A stretch of DNA of 64,000 nt from Ruminococcus sp. FMBCY1. Lineage in GTDB: Bacteria; Bacillota; Clostridia; Oscillospirales; Acutalibacteraceae. The position numbers and the translations under genes were made by a program. The DNA is taken from the NCBI RefSeq assembly GCF_023921805.1, contig NZ_CP074197.1, positions 1,674,001-1,738,000 on the forward strand, in the 5' to 3' direction. Positions within the stretch are counted from its first letter, which is position 1, and every line of letters starts with the position of its first letter. The notes under the pieces are model-generated. The model was not told where the DNA came from, did no database searches, and saw nothing but the letters and a program-made list of their open reading frames with translations. Below are positions 19,280-28,938 of this stretch, piece after piece.

Positions 19280-20644
19280 ATGTCTGACACTATTGCTGCT
19301 ATCAGCACGGCGCAGGGTGAGGGAGGTATCTCGGTTATTCGTATTTCCGGTGATTCTGCGTTTACTGTATGCGATAAAATTTTTAAAGGCATCAATAATA
19401 AAAAACTTGCCGATATGAAAGGCTATACCGCATCTTTCGGAAAAATTGTAAGTGACGGCGAAGAAATTGACGAGGCGGTTGCTCTTGTTTTTCGTGAACC
19501 TTTAAGCTATACGGGCGAAAATGTTGTCGAGCTTTCATGCCACGGCGGTATCTATATTACAAAACTTGTACTTCGTGCGGTGCTTGATGCAGGCGCAGTT
19601 CCGGCACAGGCAGGCGAATTTACAAAACGGGCATTTTTAAACGGAAAAATCGACCTTTCCGAGGCGGAGGCTGTAATCGACATCATTTCCGCAAAATCCC
19701 GTTCCGCCGCAAGGGCGGCTCTTTGTGTAAAAGAGGGTGCGGTTCGCAACAAAATTGACGAAGTAAAAAATCTCTTGCTTTCAACGGCGGCACATCTTTC
19801 CGCATGGGCAGACTATCCCGAAGAAGATATTGCCGAAGTAACCGACGAACAGCTTTACGATTCGTTTGATGTCAGCATTGCAATACTTGACGGACTTATT
19901 TCGAGTTATGACAGCGGACAGGCGGTAAAGCAGGGTATAGACACGGTAATTGCAGGCAGACCGAATGTAGGAAAAAGCACTCTTATGAACTTGCTTTCGG
20001 GTTGCGAGCGCAGTATTGTTACCGACATACCCGGCACAACCAGAGATATTATTGAAGACACGGTAATTGTCGGAGATGTTATTCTTAGGTTAAGCGACAC
20101 TGCGGGACTTAGAACAACCAATGACAAGGTAGAAAAAATCGGAGTTGACAGAGCAAAGCACAGATTAAAGCAGTGCGGACTTTTGCTTGCGGTGTTTGAC
20201 TATAACCGCAGTCTTGACGATGACGATAAAGAATTGATAGAATCGGCAGGCGAAGTGCCGTGCATTGCAATAATCAACAAAATCGATTTGGACAAACAGC
20301 TTGACACAGAGTACATTGAAAGCAAGATAAAGAATGTGGTTTATCTTTCGGCAAAAAGCGGAGATGGCAGAGAAGAGCTTGTAAAAGCGGTTGAAGATAT
20401 TGCGGGAATGGATAATTTTAACCCGAGCGAGGGTGTACTTTCCAATGAAAGACAGAGACAGGCGGTACTGAACTCCCTAAACTCTGTAAAAGACGCAAAA
20501 AATGCACTTGAAATCGGACTTACCTATGATGCAATCACTGTAAGCATTGAAGAAGCAATTACAAGTTTGCTTGAACTCACGGGTGAGAGAACAAGTGATG
20601 AAGTTGTAGACAGAGTATTCCATAATTTTTGCGTGGGCAAGTAA
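19280..20644 (+). CDS. mnmE: tRNA modification GTPase MnmE
   Basis: With MnmG it installs carboxymethylaminomethyl or aminomethyl groups on wobble U34 of tRNAs. The 454-residue protein has the N-terminal tetrahydrofolate-binding domain (AAISTAQGEGGISVIRISG), a G domain with G1 GRPNVGKST and G3 DTAG, plus NKID, and the C-terminal CVGK motif with the catalytic Cys. Full length for the family. The partner mnmG follows after a repeat-containing gap. Confidence 0.97.
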   Translation: MSDTIAAISTAQGEGGISVIRISGDSAFTVCDKIFKGINNKKLADMKGYTASFGKIVSDGEEIDEAVALVFREPLSYTGENVVELSCHGGIYITKLVLRAVLDAGAVPAQAGEFTKRAFLNGKIDLSEAEAVIDIISAKSRSAARAALCVKEGAVRNKIDEVKNLLLSTAAHLSAWADYPEEDIAEVTDEQLYDSFDVSIAILDGLISSYDSGQAVKQGIDTVIAGRPNVGKSTLMNLLSGCERSIVTDIPGTTRDIIEDTVIVGDVILRLSDTAGLRTTNDKVEKIGVDRAKHRLKQCGLLLAVFDYNRSLDDDDKELIESAGEVPCIAIINKIDLDKQLDTEYIESKIKNVVYLSAKSGDGREELVKAVEDIAGMDNFNPSEGVLSNERQRQAVLNSLNSVKDAKNALEIGLTYDAITVSIEEAITSLLELTGERTSDEVVDRVFHNFCVGK

Positions 20645-20667
20645 TCTTGTTATCGAAAAGCGAAAGT

Positions 20668-20757
20668 CAGAGTAAATTATGGTTTAATGTGCAAATTAAG
20701 CGAAATAATTTTAAAATTTAGGTCAAGCCTTTTTAAAGGTTGACCAAACTTTTATAA
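20668..20757. repeat. Hairpin repeat family, short copy 2
   Basis: Outer arm AGTAAATTATGGTTTAATG (20670-20688), then the core AAAATTTAGGTCAAGCC with AAAGGTTGACCAAACTTTTA. It lies between the co-directional mnmE and mnmG genes, where the hairpin could reduce read-through. Compare the other copies of the family. Confidence 0.85.
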
Positions 20758-20786
20758 TTTATTAACCCTAAAAAGGAATGAAATAT

Positions 20787-22652
20787 ATGAAATATTTTGC
20801 AGGAGAATATGATGTAGCAGTTATCGGTGCGGGTCACGCAGGCATTGAGGCGGCTTTGGCTGCCGCCAGACTTGGCTGTAAAACTGCTGTTTTTACCATA
20901 AATATGGATGCCGTCGGCAACTGCCCTTGCAATCCGTCAATCGGCGGAACGGCAAAAGGTCATCTTGTTCGTGAAATTGACGCACTCGGCGGCGAAATGG
21001 GCAAGACTGCCGACGAATGTTTTTTGCAGTCCCGTATGCTCAACCGTGGTAAAGGTCCTGCCGTTCACTCATTGAGAGCGCAGATTGACCGCCGCAAATA
21101 TTCCACCGTTATGAAACACAAACTTGAATTGCAGGAAAATCTTGAATTAAGACAGGCGGAAATCGTTGAAATAGAAAAGACAGAGGACGGTTACGACCTT
21201 ACCACAAGAATGTTAGCGGTTTTTCATTGCAAGACGGTTGTTATTGCCACAGGCACATACCTCGGCGGCAGAATTTTTGTGGGCGAAGTATCATACGAAA
21301 GCGGTCCTGACGGCATTTTTCCTGCGTCTTTTCTTGGTGCAAGTCTTAAAAAACTCGGCTTGCCGTTAAGAAGATTTAAGACAGGTACTCCTGCCAGAGT
21401 TTTAAGAAATTCCATTGATTATACAGACCTTGAAGTACAAAAGGGTGACGAACCGCCGCAGCCTTTTTCGTATGAAACCGAAAGTTTGGGCGAGAACAAG
21501 GTTGACTGCTACATAAGCTGGACAAATGACGAAACCAAGCAGATTATCCTTGAAAATATTCACCGTTCACCGCTTTACGCAGGTAAAATCGAGGGTATAG
21601 GCCCTCGTTACTGCCCGAGTTTTGAAGATAAAATAATGAGGTTTAAGGATAAGCCAAGACATCAGCTTTTTATTGAGCCGTGCGGTCTTGACACAGAAGA
21701 AATGTATTTGCAGGGAATGAGCTCATCACTCCCCGAGGAGGTACAGCTTAAGTTTTATCACACCATAAAAGGTCTTGAAAACTGCGTAATTATGCGCCCT
21801 GCCTATGCCATTGAATATGACTGCGTTGACCCGACAGCTATGCTTGCAACGCTTGAATTTAAAGATTTTCCAAACCTTTTCGGTGCGGGTCAGTTTAACG
21901 GCAGTTCGGGTTACGAAGAAGCGGCGGCACAGGGACTTGTTGCCGGAATTAATGCCGCTTTGAAAGTCCTCGGAAAATCTCCGCTCATTCTTGACAGAGC
22001 AGGCTCTTATATCGGCACTCTTGTAGATGACCTTGTAACCAAGGGTGCAAACGAGCCTTACAGAATGATGACATCGAGAAGTGAGTACCGCTTGATTCTC
22101 CGTCAAGACAATGCGGACGAAAGACTTACTCCGCTCGGCCACAAAATCGGACTTATCAGCGAAGAAAGATACCAAAAATTTCTTAACAAACAGGAGCTTA
22201 AAAAGCAGGAAATAAAGCGACTTAAGACAACCGTAATTTCTCCGACAGAAGAAGTAAACAAAATTCTTACAGAGCGTGGCACAAGTGAAATTACCACGGG
22301 AGTACATCTTATTGACCTTATAAAAAGACCGCAGCTTGACTACAAGTCGCTTGAAAGTATAGACACAGGCAGACCGAAACTTGACCCGAACATTTTTGAG
22401 CAGGTTGAAGTGGAAATCAAGTACGAAGGCTACATTTCAAAGCAATTAAAGCAGGTTGAGCAGATGCGCAAACTTGAAAACCGCCGACTGCCTGATGATT
22501 TTGACTACAGAACAATTAAGGGATTAAGACTTGAGGCGCAGGAAAAGCTGAATAAAATCAAACCGTTGAGCATTGGACAGGCATCCAGAATTTCGGGAGT
22601 TTCGCCTGCCGACATCAGCGTTTTGCTCATTTGGCTTGCACAGAATAAATAA
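20787..22652 (+). CDS. mnmG: tRNA uridine 5-carboxymethylaminomethyl modification enzyme MnmG (GidA)
   Basis: FAD- and NADH-dependent partner of MnmE in wobble-uridine modification. The 621-residue protein shows the N-terminal dinucleotide-binding motif GAGHAGIEAA, the signature CNPSIGGTAKGHLVREIDAL, and the family C-terminal helical domain (SRISGVSPADISVL-like region near the end). The annotated frame also has an ATG at 20778 directly touching AAGGA; the ATG at 20787 has proper spacing (9 nt). rsmG follows by 12 nt. Confidence 0.97.
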   Translation: MKYFAGEYDVAVIGAGHAGIEAALAAARLGCKTAVFTINMDAVGNCPCNPSIGGTAKGHLVREIDALGGEMGKTADECFLQSRMLNRGKGPAVHSLRAQIDRRKYSTVMKHKLELQENLELRQAEIVEIEKTEDGYDLTTRMLAVFHCKTVVIATGTYLGGRIFVGEVSYESGPDGIFPASFLGASLKKLGLPLRRFKTGTPARVLRNSIDYTDLEVQKGDEPPQPFSYETESLGENKVDCYISWTNDETKQIILENIHRSPLYAGKIEGIGPRYCPSFEDKIMRFKDKPRHQLFIEPCGLDTEEMYLQGMSSSLPEEVQLKFYHTIKGLENCVIMRPAYAIEYDCVDPTAMLATLEFKDFPNLFGAGQFNGSSGYEEAAAQGLVAGINAALKVLGKSPLILDRAGSYIGTLVDDLVTKGANEPYRMMTSRSEYRLILRQDNADERLTPLGHKIGLISEERYQKFLNKQELKKQEIKRLKTTVISPTEEVNKILTERGTSEITTGVHLIDLIKRPQLDYKSLESIDTGRPKLDPNIFEQVEVEIKYEGYISKQLKQVEQMRKLENRRLPDDFDYRTIKGLRLEAQEKLNKIKPLSIGQASRISGVSPADISVLLIWLAQNK

Positions 22653-22664
22653 TCGGAGGAATTT

Positions 22665-23375
22665 ATGATTAAGAATTTGCTCCAAAATTATATAAAAGAT
22701 TACAAAATCACACTCACGGAAAATCAGTACGAGCAGTTTCAAAAATATTTTGAATTGCTTGCAGAGTGGAACGAAAAAATGAATCTTACCGCAATTACAG
22801 ACGAGAGCGGTGTGGCACTCAAGCATTTTGCCGACAGCCTTAGCTTGCTCAACTTTGTTGACATTCCGCAGAACAGCAGTCTTGCCGATGTCGGTACGGG
22901 TGCGGGTTTTCCGGGTGTTGTTCTGAAAATTGCCAGACCTGACATAAAACTTACCCTTATAGACAGCCTTAATAAAAGACTTGTTTTCTTGAATGAGGTT
23001 TGTTCTCAGCTCGGCATAGACGCAGAGCTTATCCATAGCAGGGCAGAGGACGGCGCAAGAGATGAAAAGCTGAGAGAAAGTTTTGATTTTGTTGCGTCAA
23101 GAGCGGTTGCACGAATGAATGTTTTGAGTGAATACTGCCTGCCGTATGTAAAGGTGGGAGGTGCGTTCTGTGCAATGAAGGGCGCACAGGCAAACGAGGA
23201 ATTTAAAGAATCTTTAAATGCAATTAACACCCTCGGCGGTAAACTTGAAAACAAATATTTCTTTGAATTACCCGAAAACGGCGGCGAAAGAGCAATTGCG
23301 GTAGTCAGAAAAGTTAAAAACACACCGCAAAAATACCCCCGTCAATCGGGAAAAATTAAGGCAAAGGCTTTGTAA
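22665..23375 (+). CDS. rsmG: 16S rRNA (guanine527-N7)-methyltransferase RsmG
   Basis: Methylates G527 of 16S rRNA with SAM; loss gives low-level streptomycin resistance in several bacteria. The 236-residue class I methyltransferase has motif I DVGTGAGFPG, and WNEKMNLTAI in the N-terminal helix set. A strong GGAGG site precedes the ATG. It closes the canonical origin cluster; noc/parA/parB, which usually follow, lie 16 kb away here. Confidence 0.97.
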   Translation: MIKNLLQNYIKDYKITLTENQYEQFQKYFELLAEWNEKMNLTAITDESGVALKHFADSLSLLNFVDIPQNSSLADVGTGAGFPGVVLKIARPDIKLTLIDSLNKRLVFLNEVCSQLGIDAELIHSRAEDGARDEKLRESFDFVASRAVARMNVLSEYCLPYVKVGGAFCAMKGAQANEEFKESLNAINTLGGKLENKYFFELPENGGERAIAVVRKVKNTPQKYPRQSGKIKAKAL

Positions 23376-23377
23376 TT

Positions 23378-24151
23378 ATGGAAAATAATTTTTATAACAT
23401 TTTTGATTCGCACGCACATTACGATGACAAATGGTTTGACGAGGACAGAGAAGTTTTGCTTTCCTCAATGAAAGAGAACGGCGTGTGCGGTATTGTAAAC
23501 AACTCTGTTGATTTAAAAACCGCAAAAGTCTGTATAGATTTTTGCGAAAAATACGATTTTATGTACGGTGCGGTTGGATTTCACCCCGAAAATCTCGAAG
23601 ATATGCCAAATGATTATCTTGACCGGGTTGCAGAGCTTTTAAAGCACAAAAAAATTGTAGCTGTCGGAGAAACGGGACTTGATTATCATTGGGATATTCC
23701 TAAAGATTTGCAGAACAGAGTTTTTGAAGAACAGATAAAACTTTCGCTTGATGTGAATATGCCGATAATCGTGCATGACAGAGAGGCGCACGGCGATACT
23801 CTCAATTATTTGAGAAAGTACAAACCTAAGGCGCTTGTTCACTGCTTTTCGGGCAGTGTTGAGATGATGCGTGAAGTGATGCGCTACGGAAGTTACATCA
23901 GTCTTGGCGGAGTTGTTACTTTTAAAAATGCAAGACACAGCGTTGAGGTTGCAAAAGAAGTGCCGATTGACAGACTTTTGCTTGAAACCGATTGTCCGTA
24001 TATGTCACCCGTACCGTTCCGTGGCAAAAGGTGCGACAGTACAATGATAAAATATACGGCGGAAAAAATTGCTGAAATCAGAAATACAGATGTGCAGGAG
24101 CTTTTAAATATCACCGCAGAAAATGCAAAAAGATTTTACGGAATAGATTAA
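23378..24151 (+). CDS. tatD: TatD-family metal-dependent deoxyribonuclease
   Basis: TIM-barrel metallohydrolase with 3'-5' exonuclease activity in characterised members. The 257-residue protein has the metal-ligand series DSHAHYDD (HxH), VGETGLDYHW (Glu), VHDREAH and HCFSG (His), and ETDCPY (Asp). It starts 2 nt after the rsmG stop, suggesting co-translation. Confidence 0.94.
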   Translation: MENNFYNIFDSHAHYDDKWFDEDREVLLSSMKENGVCGIVNNSVDLKTAKVCIDFCEKYDFMYGAVGFHPENLEDMPNDYLDRVAELLKHKKIVAVGETGLDYHWDIPKDLQNRVFEEQIKLSLDVNMPIIVHDREAHGDTLNYLRKYKPKALVHCFSGSVEMMREVMRYGSYISLGGVVTFKNARHSVEVAKEVPIDRLLLETDCPYMSPVPFRGKRCDSTMIKYTAEKIAEIRNTDVQELLNITAENAKRFYGID

Positions 24152-24190
24152 CGAATTTTTTAGGCAGAAATTAGATGTCAGCGCATAGGT

Positions 24191-24216
24191 TATAAAAGTT
24201 TGGTCAAACTTTTATT
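24191..24216. repeat. Hairpin repeat family, remnant
   Basis: TATAAAAGTTTGGTCAAACTTTTATT matches only the AAAGTTTGGTC side of the repeat core; the AAGG-CTTGACC half is missing. The result is a small palindrome after tatD. It is best explained as a deletion product of the short form. Confidence 0.6.
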
Positions 24217-24301
24217 AATTTTAAAAAGAACATCAAAAAATTGTCACATTAAAAAGTTACGATATTCATATATAATGAGGGATACGAAAGGATGTGCCGT
24301 T

Positions 24302-24979
24302 ATGAGCAAATTGCTTGTTGTTGATGATGAATACAGAATCAGACAGATTATTAAAAAATATGCCGAATTTGAGGGCTACGAGGTAGAAGAGGCAGTTGAT
24401 GGTATGCAGGCTATCGAGCTTTGCAGACGACAGGATTTTGACTTGATTATTATGGATGTTATGATGCCTGAGCTTGACGGTTTTTCGGCTTGCAAAGAAA
24501 TAAGAAAATTTAAATCCACACCTATTATTATGCTTTCGGCAAGAGGTGAGGAGTACGACAAAATTCACGGCTTTGAAATTGGCAGTGACGACTATGTGGT
24601 AAAGCCGTTTTCACCAAAGGAACTTATGATGCGTGTAAACGCAGTTATAAAGAGAAGCGGAAAGGCAAACAGCGAGCCTGAAAAGGATATTTTTACATAC
24701 AAAGGTCTTAGCGTTGATTTTTCCGCACGAATTGTTACCATTGACGGCGAAAGAGTTGAGATGACTCCAAAGGAGTACGAGCTGTTTTTCTATATGGTGA
24801 AAAACAAGGGTATTGCGCTCACCCGTGAAAAGCTGATTAGCGAAGTATGGGGTTACGATTTCTTCGGTGACGAGCGTACGCTTGATACTCACATCAAGCT
24901 GTTAAGAAAAAGTCTGAAAGATTACAGCAAATGTATTGTTACTCTGCGAGGAGTTGGCTATCGTTTTGAAACACTCTAA
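24302..24979 (+). CDS. OmpR-family response regulator
   Basis: DNA-binding response regulator of a two-component system. The 225-residue protein has a receiver domain (acidic pocket near residues 8-9, phospho-acceptor D52 in IIMDVMMPELDG, K102-type Lys in VVKPFSPKEL) and an OmpR winged helix at the C-terminus (TPKEYELFFYM, RGVGYRFE). The frame extends 34 codons upstream, but the ATG at 24302 starts the receiver fold as in relatives. The kinase gene overlaps its 3' end. The target genes are unknown; no ligand can be inferred. Confidence 0.93.
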   Translation: MSKLLVVDDEYRIRQIIKKYAEFEGYEVEEAVDGMQAIELCRRQDFDLIIMDVMMPELDGFSACKEIRKFKSTPIIMLSARGEEYDKIHGFEIGSDDYVVKPFSPKELMMRVNAVIKRSGKANSEPEKDIFTYKGLSVDFSARIVTIDGERVEMTPKEYELFFYMVKNKGIALTREKLISEVWGYDFFGDERTLDTHIKLLRKSLKDYSKCIVTLRGVGYRFETL

Positions 24980-26531
24980 ATTCAGAAAACTCAGCTGGGC
25001 TGAGGTAAAAAACAGAGAAATGCCGTTGCATTTCACACTTTTATGTTATTTTTTGCTTTTCGGTCTTTTAATTCTTGTTGTACTGTGGATATTCCAATCG
25101 TTTTTTCTTGAATCGTTCTACACATCTACCAAGAAAAATGCGGCGGAAAAAAGTGCAAAAATAATAGCGGAATCTCTTGAAAATAATCAAAATCCGCTTG
25201 CTACCATAGAAAATGTGGCGTCATACAATTCTTTGTGTGTACAGGTTTACGATACAAGCACAGCATTTTTTCAAAAACGCTACGAATGTAACTATGCCTC
25301 TCCGTCGGTTTCGCTGAACATTGAGGCGCACAAAGTTTATTCATACTATTCTTGTGCGTCCGATAACAACGGAAGCTGCCTTGAAATCATAGGTGAGAAC
25401 GAACGACAGGACGGTCTTTTTGAAGATTATCAGAAAAATACCGCCACAAACGATACCGCAAGTAAATTTAACTGGAAGAGAAAATCGAGCGGTACAGCAA
25501 AAATTATGACATACGGCAAAATTCTCTCTCTCGAGGACGGCACCGAATGTTTTGTAATAGTTTCTTCCGTAATTACACCGATTAATAATACGATTGAAAT
25601 TATAAAAGACCAAATTTTTGTAATTTCTATTGTATTTTTCGTGCTTGCTGTGGCAATATCACTTTATGCAAGCCAAAGAATTGCAAAACCTATTTCGCTT
25701 ACAACAAAGGCGGCAAAAGAACTTGCAAAGAAAAACTACGATGTCGAGTTTGATTCAAAGGGTTATCTTGAGGTTCAGGAACTCAACGACACCTTAAATT
25801 TTGCCAAAAAAGAACTCGCCGCAAACGAAAGACTGCAACGGGAACTTATCGCAAATATTTCCCACGATTTGCGCACACCGCTTACTATGATTACAGGCTA
25901 CGGCGAAGTTATGCGTGATTTACCGGGTGAAAATACCGCCGAGAACATTCAGATTATCATTGACGAGGCAACAAGACTTTCAAGCCTTGTAAATGATTTG
26001 CTTGATTTGTCAAAATTGCAGTCGGGCACAATGGAACTTCAAAAGTCGGTTTTCTGCATTACCGACAGTTTCAAAACTATTTTTGCGAGATATGCAAAGC
26101 TCAAGGAGCAGGACGGATATAATATTTATCTTGATAAATGCAAGGAAAGAGTATTTGTAAAAGCCGACGAACTGAAAATTTCGCAGGTTATATACAACCT
26201 TGTAAATAACGCTATTAACTATGCAGGCGAGGACAAAACGGTTGTTGTTACCCAGCAGGTAATCGGTGAAAAGGTGAGAATCAATGTAACCGATCACGGT
26301 GAGGGTATTCCTGCCGACAAACTCGAGTACATTTGGGACAGATATTATAAGGTTGACAAGGAGCACAAGCGCAGTGTAATAGGCACCGGTCTTGGACTGT
26401 CAATTGTAAAATCTATCTTGAATGCCCACAACGCAAGATGCGGTGTAACAAGCACCCTCGGCAAAGGCAGTACATTCTGGTTTGAACTTGACACTGTAAA
26501 GGTTGTTGAGATTAAGGAAGATATGAATTAA
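24966..26531 (+). CDS. Sensor histidine kinase
   Basis: Partner of the upstream regulator. The protein has a membrane helix near its N-terminus (FTLLCYFLLFGLLILVVLWI), an extracellular sensor domain of about 150 residues with several Cys, a second helix (VISIVFFVLAVAISLYA), HAMP, HisKA with the phospho-His in ANISHDLRTPL, and HATPase with N, G1 (DHGEGIP) and G2 (GTGLGLSI) boxes. The start is uncertain: TTG at 24966 or 24954 (both inside the regulator gene and near GAGGAG) or the ATG at 25020. I took 24966, giving 521 residues. The overlap implies translational coupling. Confidence 0.9.
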   Translation: MKHSKFRKLSWAEVKNREMPLHFTLLCYFLLFGLLILVVLWIFQSFFLESFYTSTKKNAAEKSAKIIAESLENNQNPLATIENVASYNSLCVQVYDTSTAFFQKRYECNYASPSVSLNIEAHKVYSYYSCASDNNGSCLEIIGENERQDGLFEDYQKNTATNDTASKFNWKRKSSGTAKIMTYGKILSLEDGTECFVIVSSVITPINNTIEIIKDQIFVISIVFFVLAVAISLYASQRIAKPISLTTKAAKELAKKNYDVEFDSKGYLEVQELNDTLNFAKKELAANERLQRELIANISHDLRTPLTMITGYGEVMRDLPGENTAENIQIIIDEATRLSSLVNDLLDLSKLQSGTMELQKSVFCITDSFKTIFARYAKLKEQDGYNIYLDKCKERVFVKADELKISQVIYNLVNNAINYAGEDKTVVVTQQVIGEKVRINVTDHGEGIPADKLEYIWDRYYKVDKEHKRSVIGTGLGLSIVKSILNAHNARCGVTSTLGKGSTFWFELDTVKVVEIKEDMN

Positions 26532-26591
26532 AGTATAATTAATCTTTTTATACTTATAATAATTATAACTCAATAATACGGAGAATTTTAT

Positions 26592-28037
26592 ATGACTTAT
26601 GATGAAGCAAAAAACTTAATATCGAAAGGTGAAGGTATAGATATTGAGTTTAAAAAATCAACGGTTGATATAACAAAAGATGTATATGAAACTGTTTGTG
26701 CTTTTTCAAATAGATTTGGCGGTCATATCTTTTTAGGTGTTAAAGATGACGGTACAGTAATTGGTGTTGACAAGAATTGCATAGAAAAAATCAAGAAAAA
26801 TTTTGTTACATCAATTAATAATCCCACAAAATTTTATCCTTTATTGTATTTACAAATTGAAGATATAATTTTTCAAGATAAATATCTAATCCATATTTAT
26901 GTACCTGAAAATCCACAAGTATGCAGATGCGGAGGTAAAATTTACGATAGAAATAATGATTCTGATGTAGATATAACAAATTCGGGTGATTTGGTTTTTA
27001 ATTTATATTCCAGAAAACAAGGTAAATGTTTTGTTGATAATGTACTTACACAATATAATATATCCGATTTACGCACAGATGTAATAGAGAGAGCACGAAG
27101 AATGTCAAGGGCAAGAAATAAAAACCATCCTTGGCTGACTATGACTGATGAGGAGTTATTAAGGAGCGTTGGTCTTATTGCAAGGGAAAGTAACAGCAAT
27201 AAAGATGGTATTACATTAGCTGCAATTTTATTGTTCGGTAAAGATGAAATAATAGCATCTGCTTTACCGCAATATAAAACCGATGCTATTTTCAGAGTTG
27301 AAAATTTAGACAGATATGACGACCGAGATGTTATAATAACAAATCTTTTTGATACATTTGACAGACTTATGAATTTTGGTAAAAAGCATTTGAGTGATCC
27401 TTTTTTACTTGAAGGTGTGCAGGCTGTGAGTGCAAGAGATGCTATTTTACGAGAAATATTTTCTAACAGTCTTGCTCATCGTGATTATTCAACCGGATAT
27501 GTTGCAAAATTTGTGATTGAAAAGGATAAAATGTTTACTGAAAACGGAAATGTTTCGCATGGTAACGGTGAACTTGAACTTAATGATTTTAAACCTTTTT
27601 CAAAAAATCCTGTAATTGCAAAAGTTTTCAGAGAAGTTTCCCTTGCGGATGAGTTGGGTTCGGGAATGAGAAACACTTTTAAATATACAAAGCTTTATTC
27701 CGGCGGTACACCTGAATTTATTGAAGGTGATGTATTTAAAATTATTATTCCTCTTTCAAAGGCGGCAACTGAAATTGTCGGTCCTCAAAAAGATGAAAAT
27801 ACCCAAGTCAGTACCCAAGTCAGTACCCAAGGTGAAGATGTTTTTGAAAAAATACTTGATTTTTGCGAAGTTCCTAGAACTAAAAAAGAAATTACTGAAT
27901 ACTTTAATTTAAAAAATGCAAAAGGTTTTGGTAAGAGATATTTAACTCCTTTAATTAGTGAAGGAAAACTTAAAATGACCATTCCCGAAAAACCTACAAG
28001 CAGCAAGCAAAAATATATTTCGGTAAGTAAAAGCTAA
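26592..28037 (+). CDS. AlbA_2-domain ATP-binding transcriptional regulator
   Basis: A 481-residue protein with an N-terminal AlbA_2 (Schlafen-type) domain (about 10-130; IEFKKS and GGHIFLGVKDDG), a middle region, a GHKL-like ATPase part with REIFSNSLAHRDYS (about residue 284), and a C-terminal winged helix (about 415-470). Such proteins are common accessory regulators in Firmicutes; targets are unknown. A 12-bp tandem repeat in the coding DNA (27801-27831) encodes TQVSTQVSTQ in the linker before the winged helix. The coding region is AT-richer than the flanking housekeeping genes, suggesting later acquisition (inference). Confidence 0.8.
   Translation: MTYDEAKNLISKGEGIDIEFKKSTVDITKDVYETVCAFSNRFGGHIFLGVKDDGTVIGVDKNCIEKIKKNFVTSINNPTKFYPLLYLQIEDIIFQDKYLIHIYVPENPQVCRCGGKIYDRNNDSDVDITNSGDLVFNLYSRKQGKCFVDNVLTQYNISDLRTDVIERARRMSRARNKNHPWLTMTDEELLRSVGLIARESNSNKDGITLAAILLFGKDEIIASALPQYKTDAIFRVENLDRYDDRDVIITNLFDTFDRLMNFGKKHLSDPFLLEGVQAVSARDAILREIFSNSLAHRDYSTGYVAKFVIEKDKMFTENGNVSHGNGELELNDFKPFSKNPVIAKVFREVSLADELGSGMRNTFKYTKLYSGGTPEFIEGDVFKIIIPLSKAATEIVGPQKDENTQVSTQVSTQGEDVFEKILDFCEVPRTKKEITEYFNLKNAKGFGKRYLTPLISEGKLKMTIPEKPTSSKQKYISVSKS
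27801..27831 (+). repeat. 12-bp in-frame tandem repeat in the AlbA_2 regulator
   Basis: ACCCAAGTCAGT is repeated twice in full and once in part, coding TQVS units. Copy-number change by slippage keeps the frame and would alter only the linker length. Confidence 0.9.
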
Positions 28038-28088
28038 AAATAAAATCCTAAACAAAGATGTTTGCAAAATAAAAATGTTTAAAAGCAA

Positions 28089-28123
28089 GAAAATCCGCAT
28101 TTTACACAAATGCGGATTTTTGT
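28089..28123. terminator. Bidirectional terminator between the AlbA_2 and AraC genes
   Basis: AAATCCGCATTT pairs with AAATGCGGATTT over a 5-nt loop, with A-run upstream and T-run downstream, so it can serve both the + strand AlbA_2 gene and the convergent - strand AraC gene. Confidence 0.9.
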
Positions 28124-28938
28124 TAAATATCATCTTGTTGTGAATCTTTAAAATATGACCTGTACTGACTCGGAGTAAGATTTTTTTTCTTTTTAAAAAG
28201 TCGGGAGAAGTACATTTGATCTGCAAATCCCGATTCGCTTGCAACATCTTTTATAGTAAGATTGGAAGTTGCAAGCAATGAACTTGCCCTTGAAATTCGT
28301 AATTTATTGATATAATCGTGTACAGACATACCCATTTCCGATTTAAACAGCTTATAAAGGTAAGAACGGTCGAGTTTCAGATAGTTTGAAACATCGGTTG
28401 CGGTAAAACTTGAATTTCGGTAATTGAGTTCAATATATTTTGCCGCAGAGAGTACATAGTGATTAAACTCTTCGTTTACCGCAGGAAAATATTGTATGTA
28501 ATAAGAAAGCAGATAGCACATTCTTGCGTTTATCCTTGCGTTCTGATAAATGTCTCCTTTTCCGTCAACAGTAATATTGAACAATTTTTCAACATCAGGT
28601 AATTCAATAGGCGGGGTAACATAAAGTCCCGATGTAAATGCCGTATGAGAAATGAGCCACATATAATCTACACCTGTAAAAAATACATACAGCAATTCGC
28701 AGTTGTCATCTCCGCATTCAAAAGTAGCCTCAACATTTGGTCTTACAAATATACTTTGCATTTCGGTTATATCATATTTTATCTTGTCAATCCATAAAAT
28801 GCCACTGCCCTTCAGTACATAATATAAGGCGGGAATGTTTTGATTAAGGGCAATTATACTGTATTTTTTTGAAAAATGGTACTTTCCGTTTAAAATATTA
28901 TGAGCGGCTTGTATATTGTATTTATTATATTTTTCCAT
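28123..28938 (-). CDS. AraC-family transcriptional regulator
   Basis: A 271-residue regulator with an N-terminal cupin-like ligand domain (about 1-150) and a C-terminal AraC double helix-turn-helix (about 170-268; IKDVASESGFADQMYFSRLFKKKKNLTPSQYR is the second, only partly quoted family signature). Such proteins usually activate sugar or oligosaccharide genes in response to a sugar. No transporter or hydrolase gene lies next to it, so the ligand cannot be guessed. It is divergent from a second AraC gene, with a 158-bp shared control region. Confidence 0.88.
   Translation of the reverse strand: MEKYNKYNIQAAHNILNGKYHFSKKYSIIALNQNIPALYYVLKGSGILWIDKIKYDITEMQSIFVRPNVEATFECGDDNCELLYVFFTGVDYMWLISHTAFTSGLYVTPPIELPDVEKLFNITVDGKGDIYQNARINARMCYLLSYYIQYFPAVNEEFNHYVLSAAKYIELNYRNSSFTATDVSNYLKLDRSYLYKLFKSEMGMSVHDYINKLRISRASSLLATSNLTIKDVASESGFADQMYFSRLFKKKKNLTPSQYRSYFKDSQQDDI

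Noticed and set aside
27801..27831. CRISPR-like repeat
   Set aside because: Units are 12 bp, in frame within a gene and without spacers. No CRISPR array was seen anywhere in the window.
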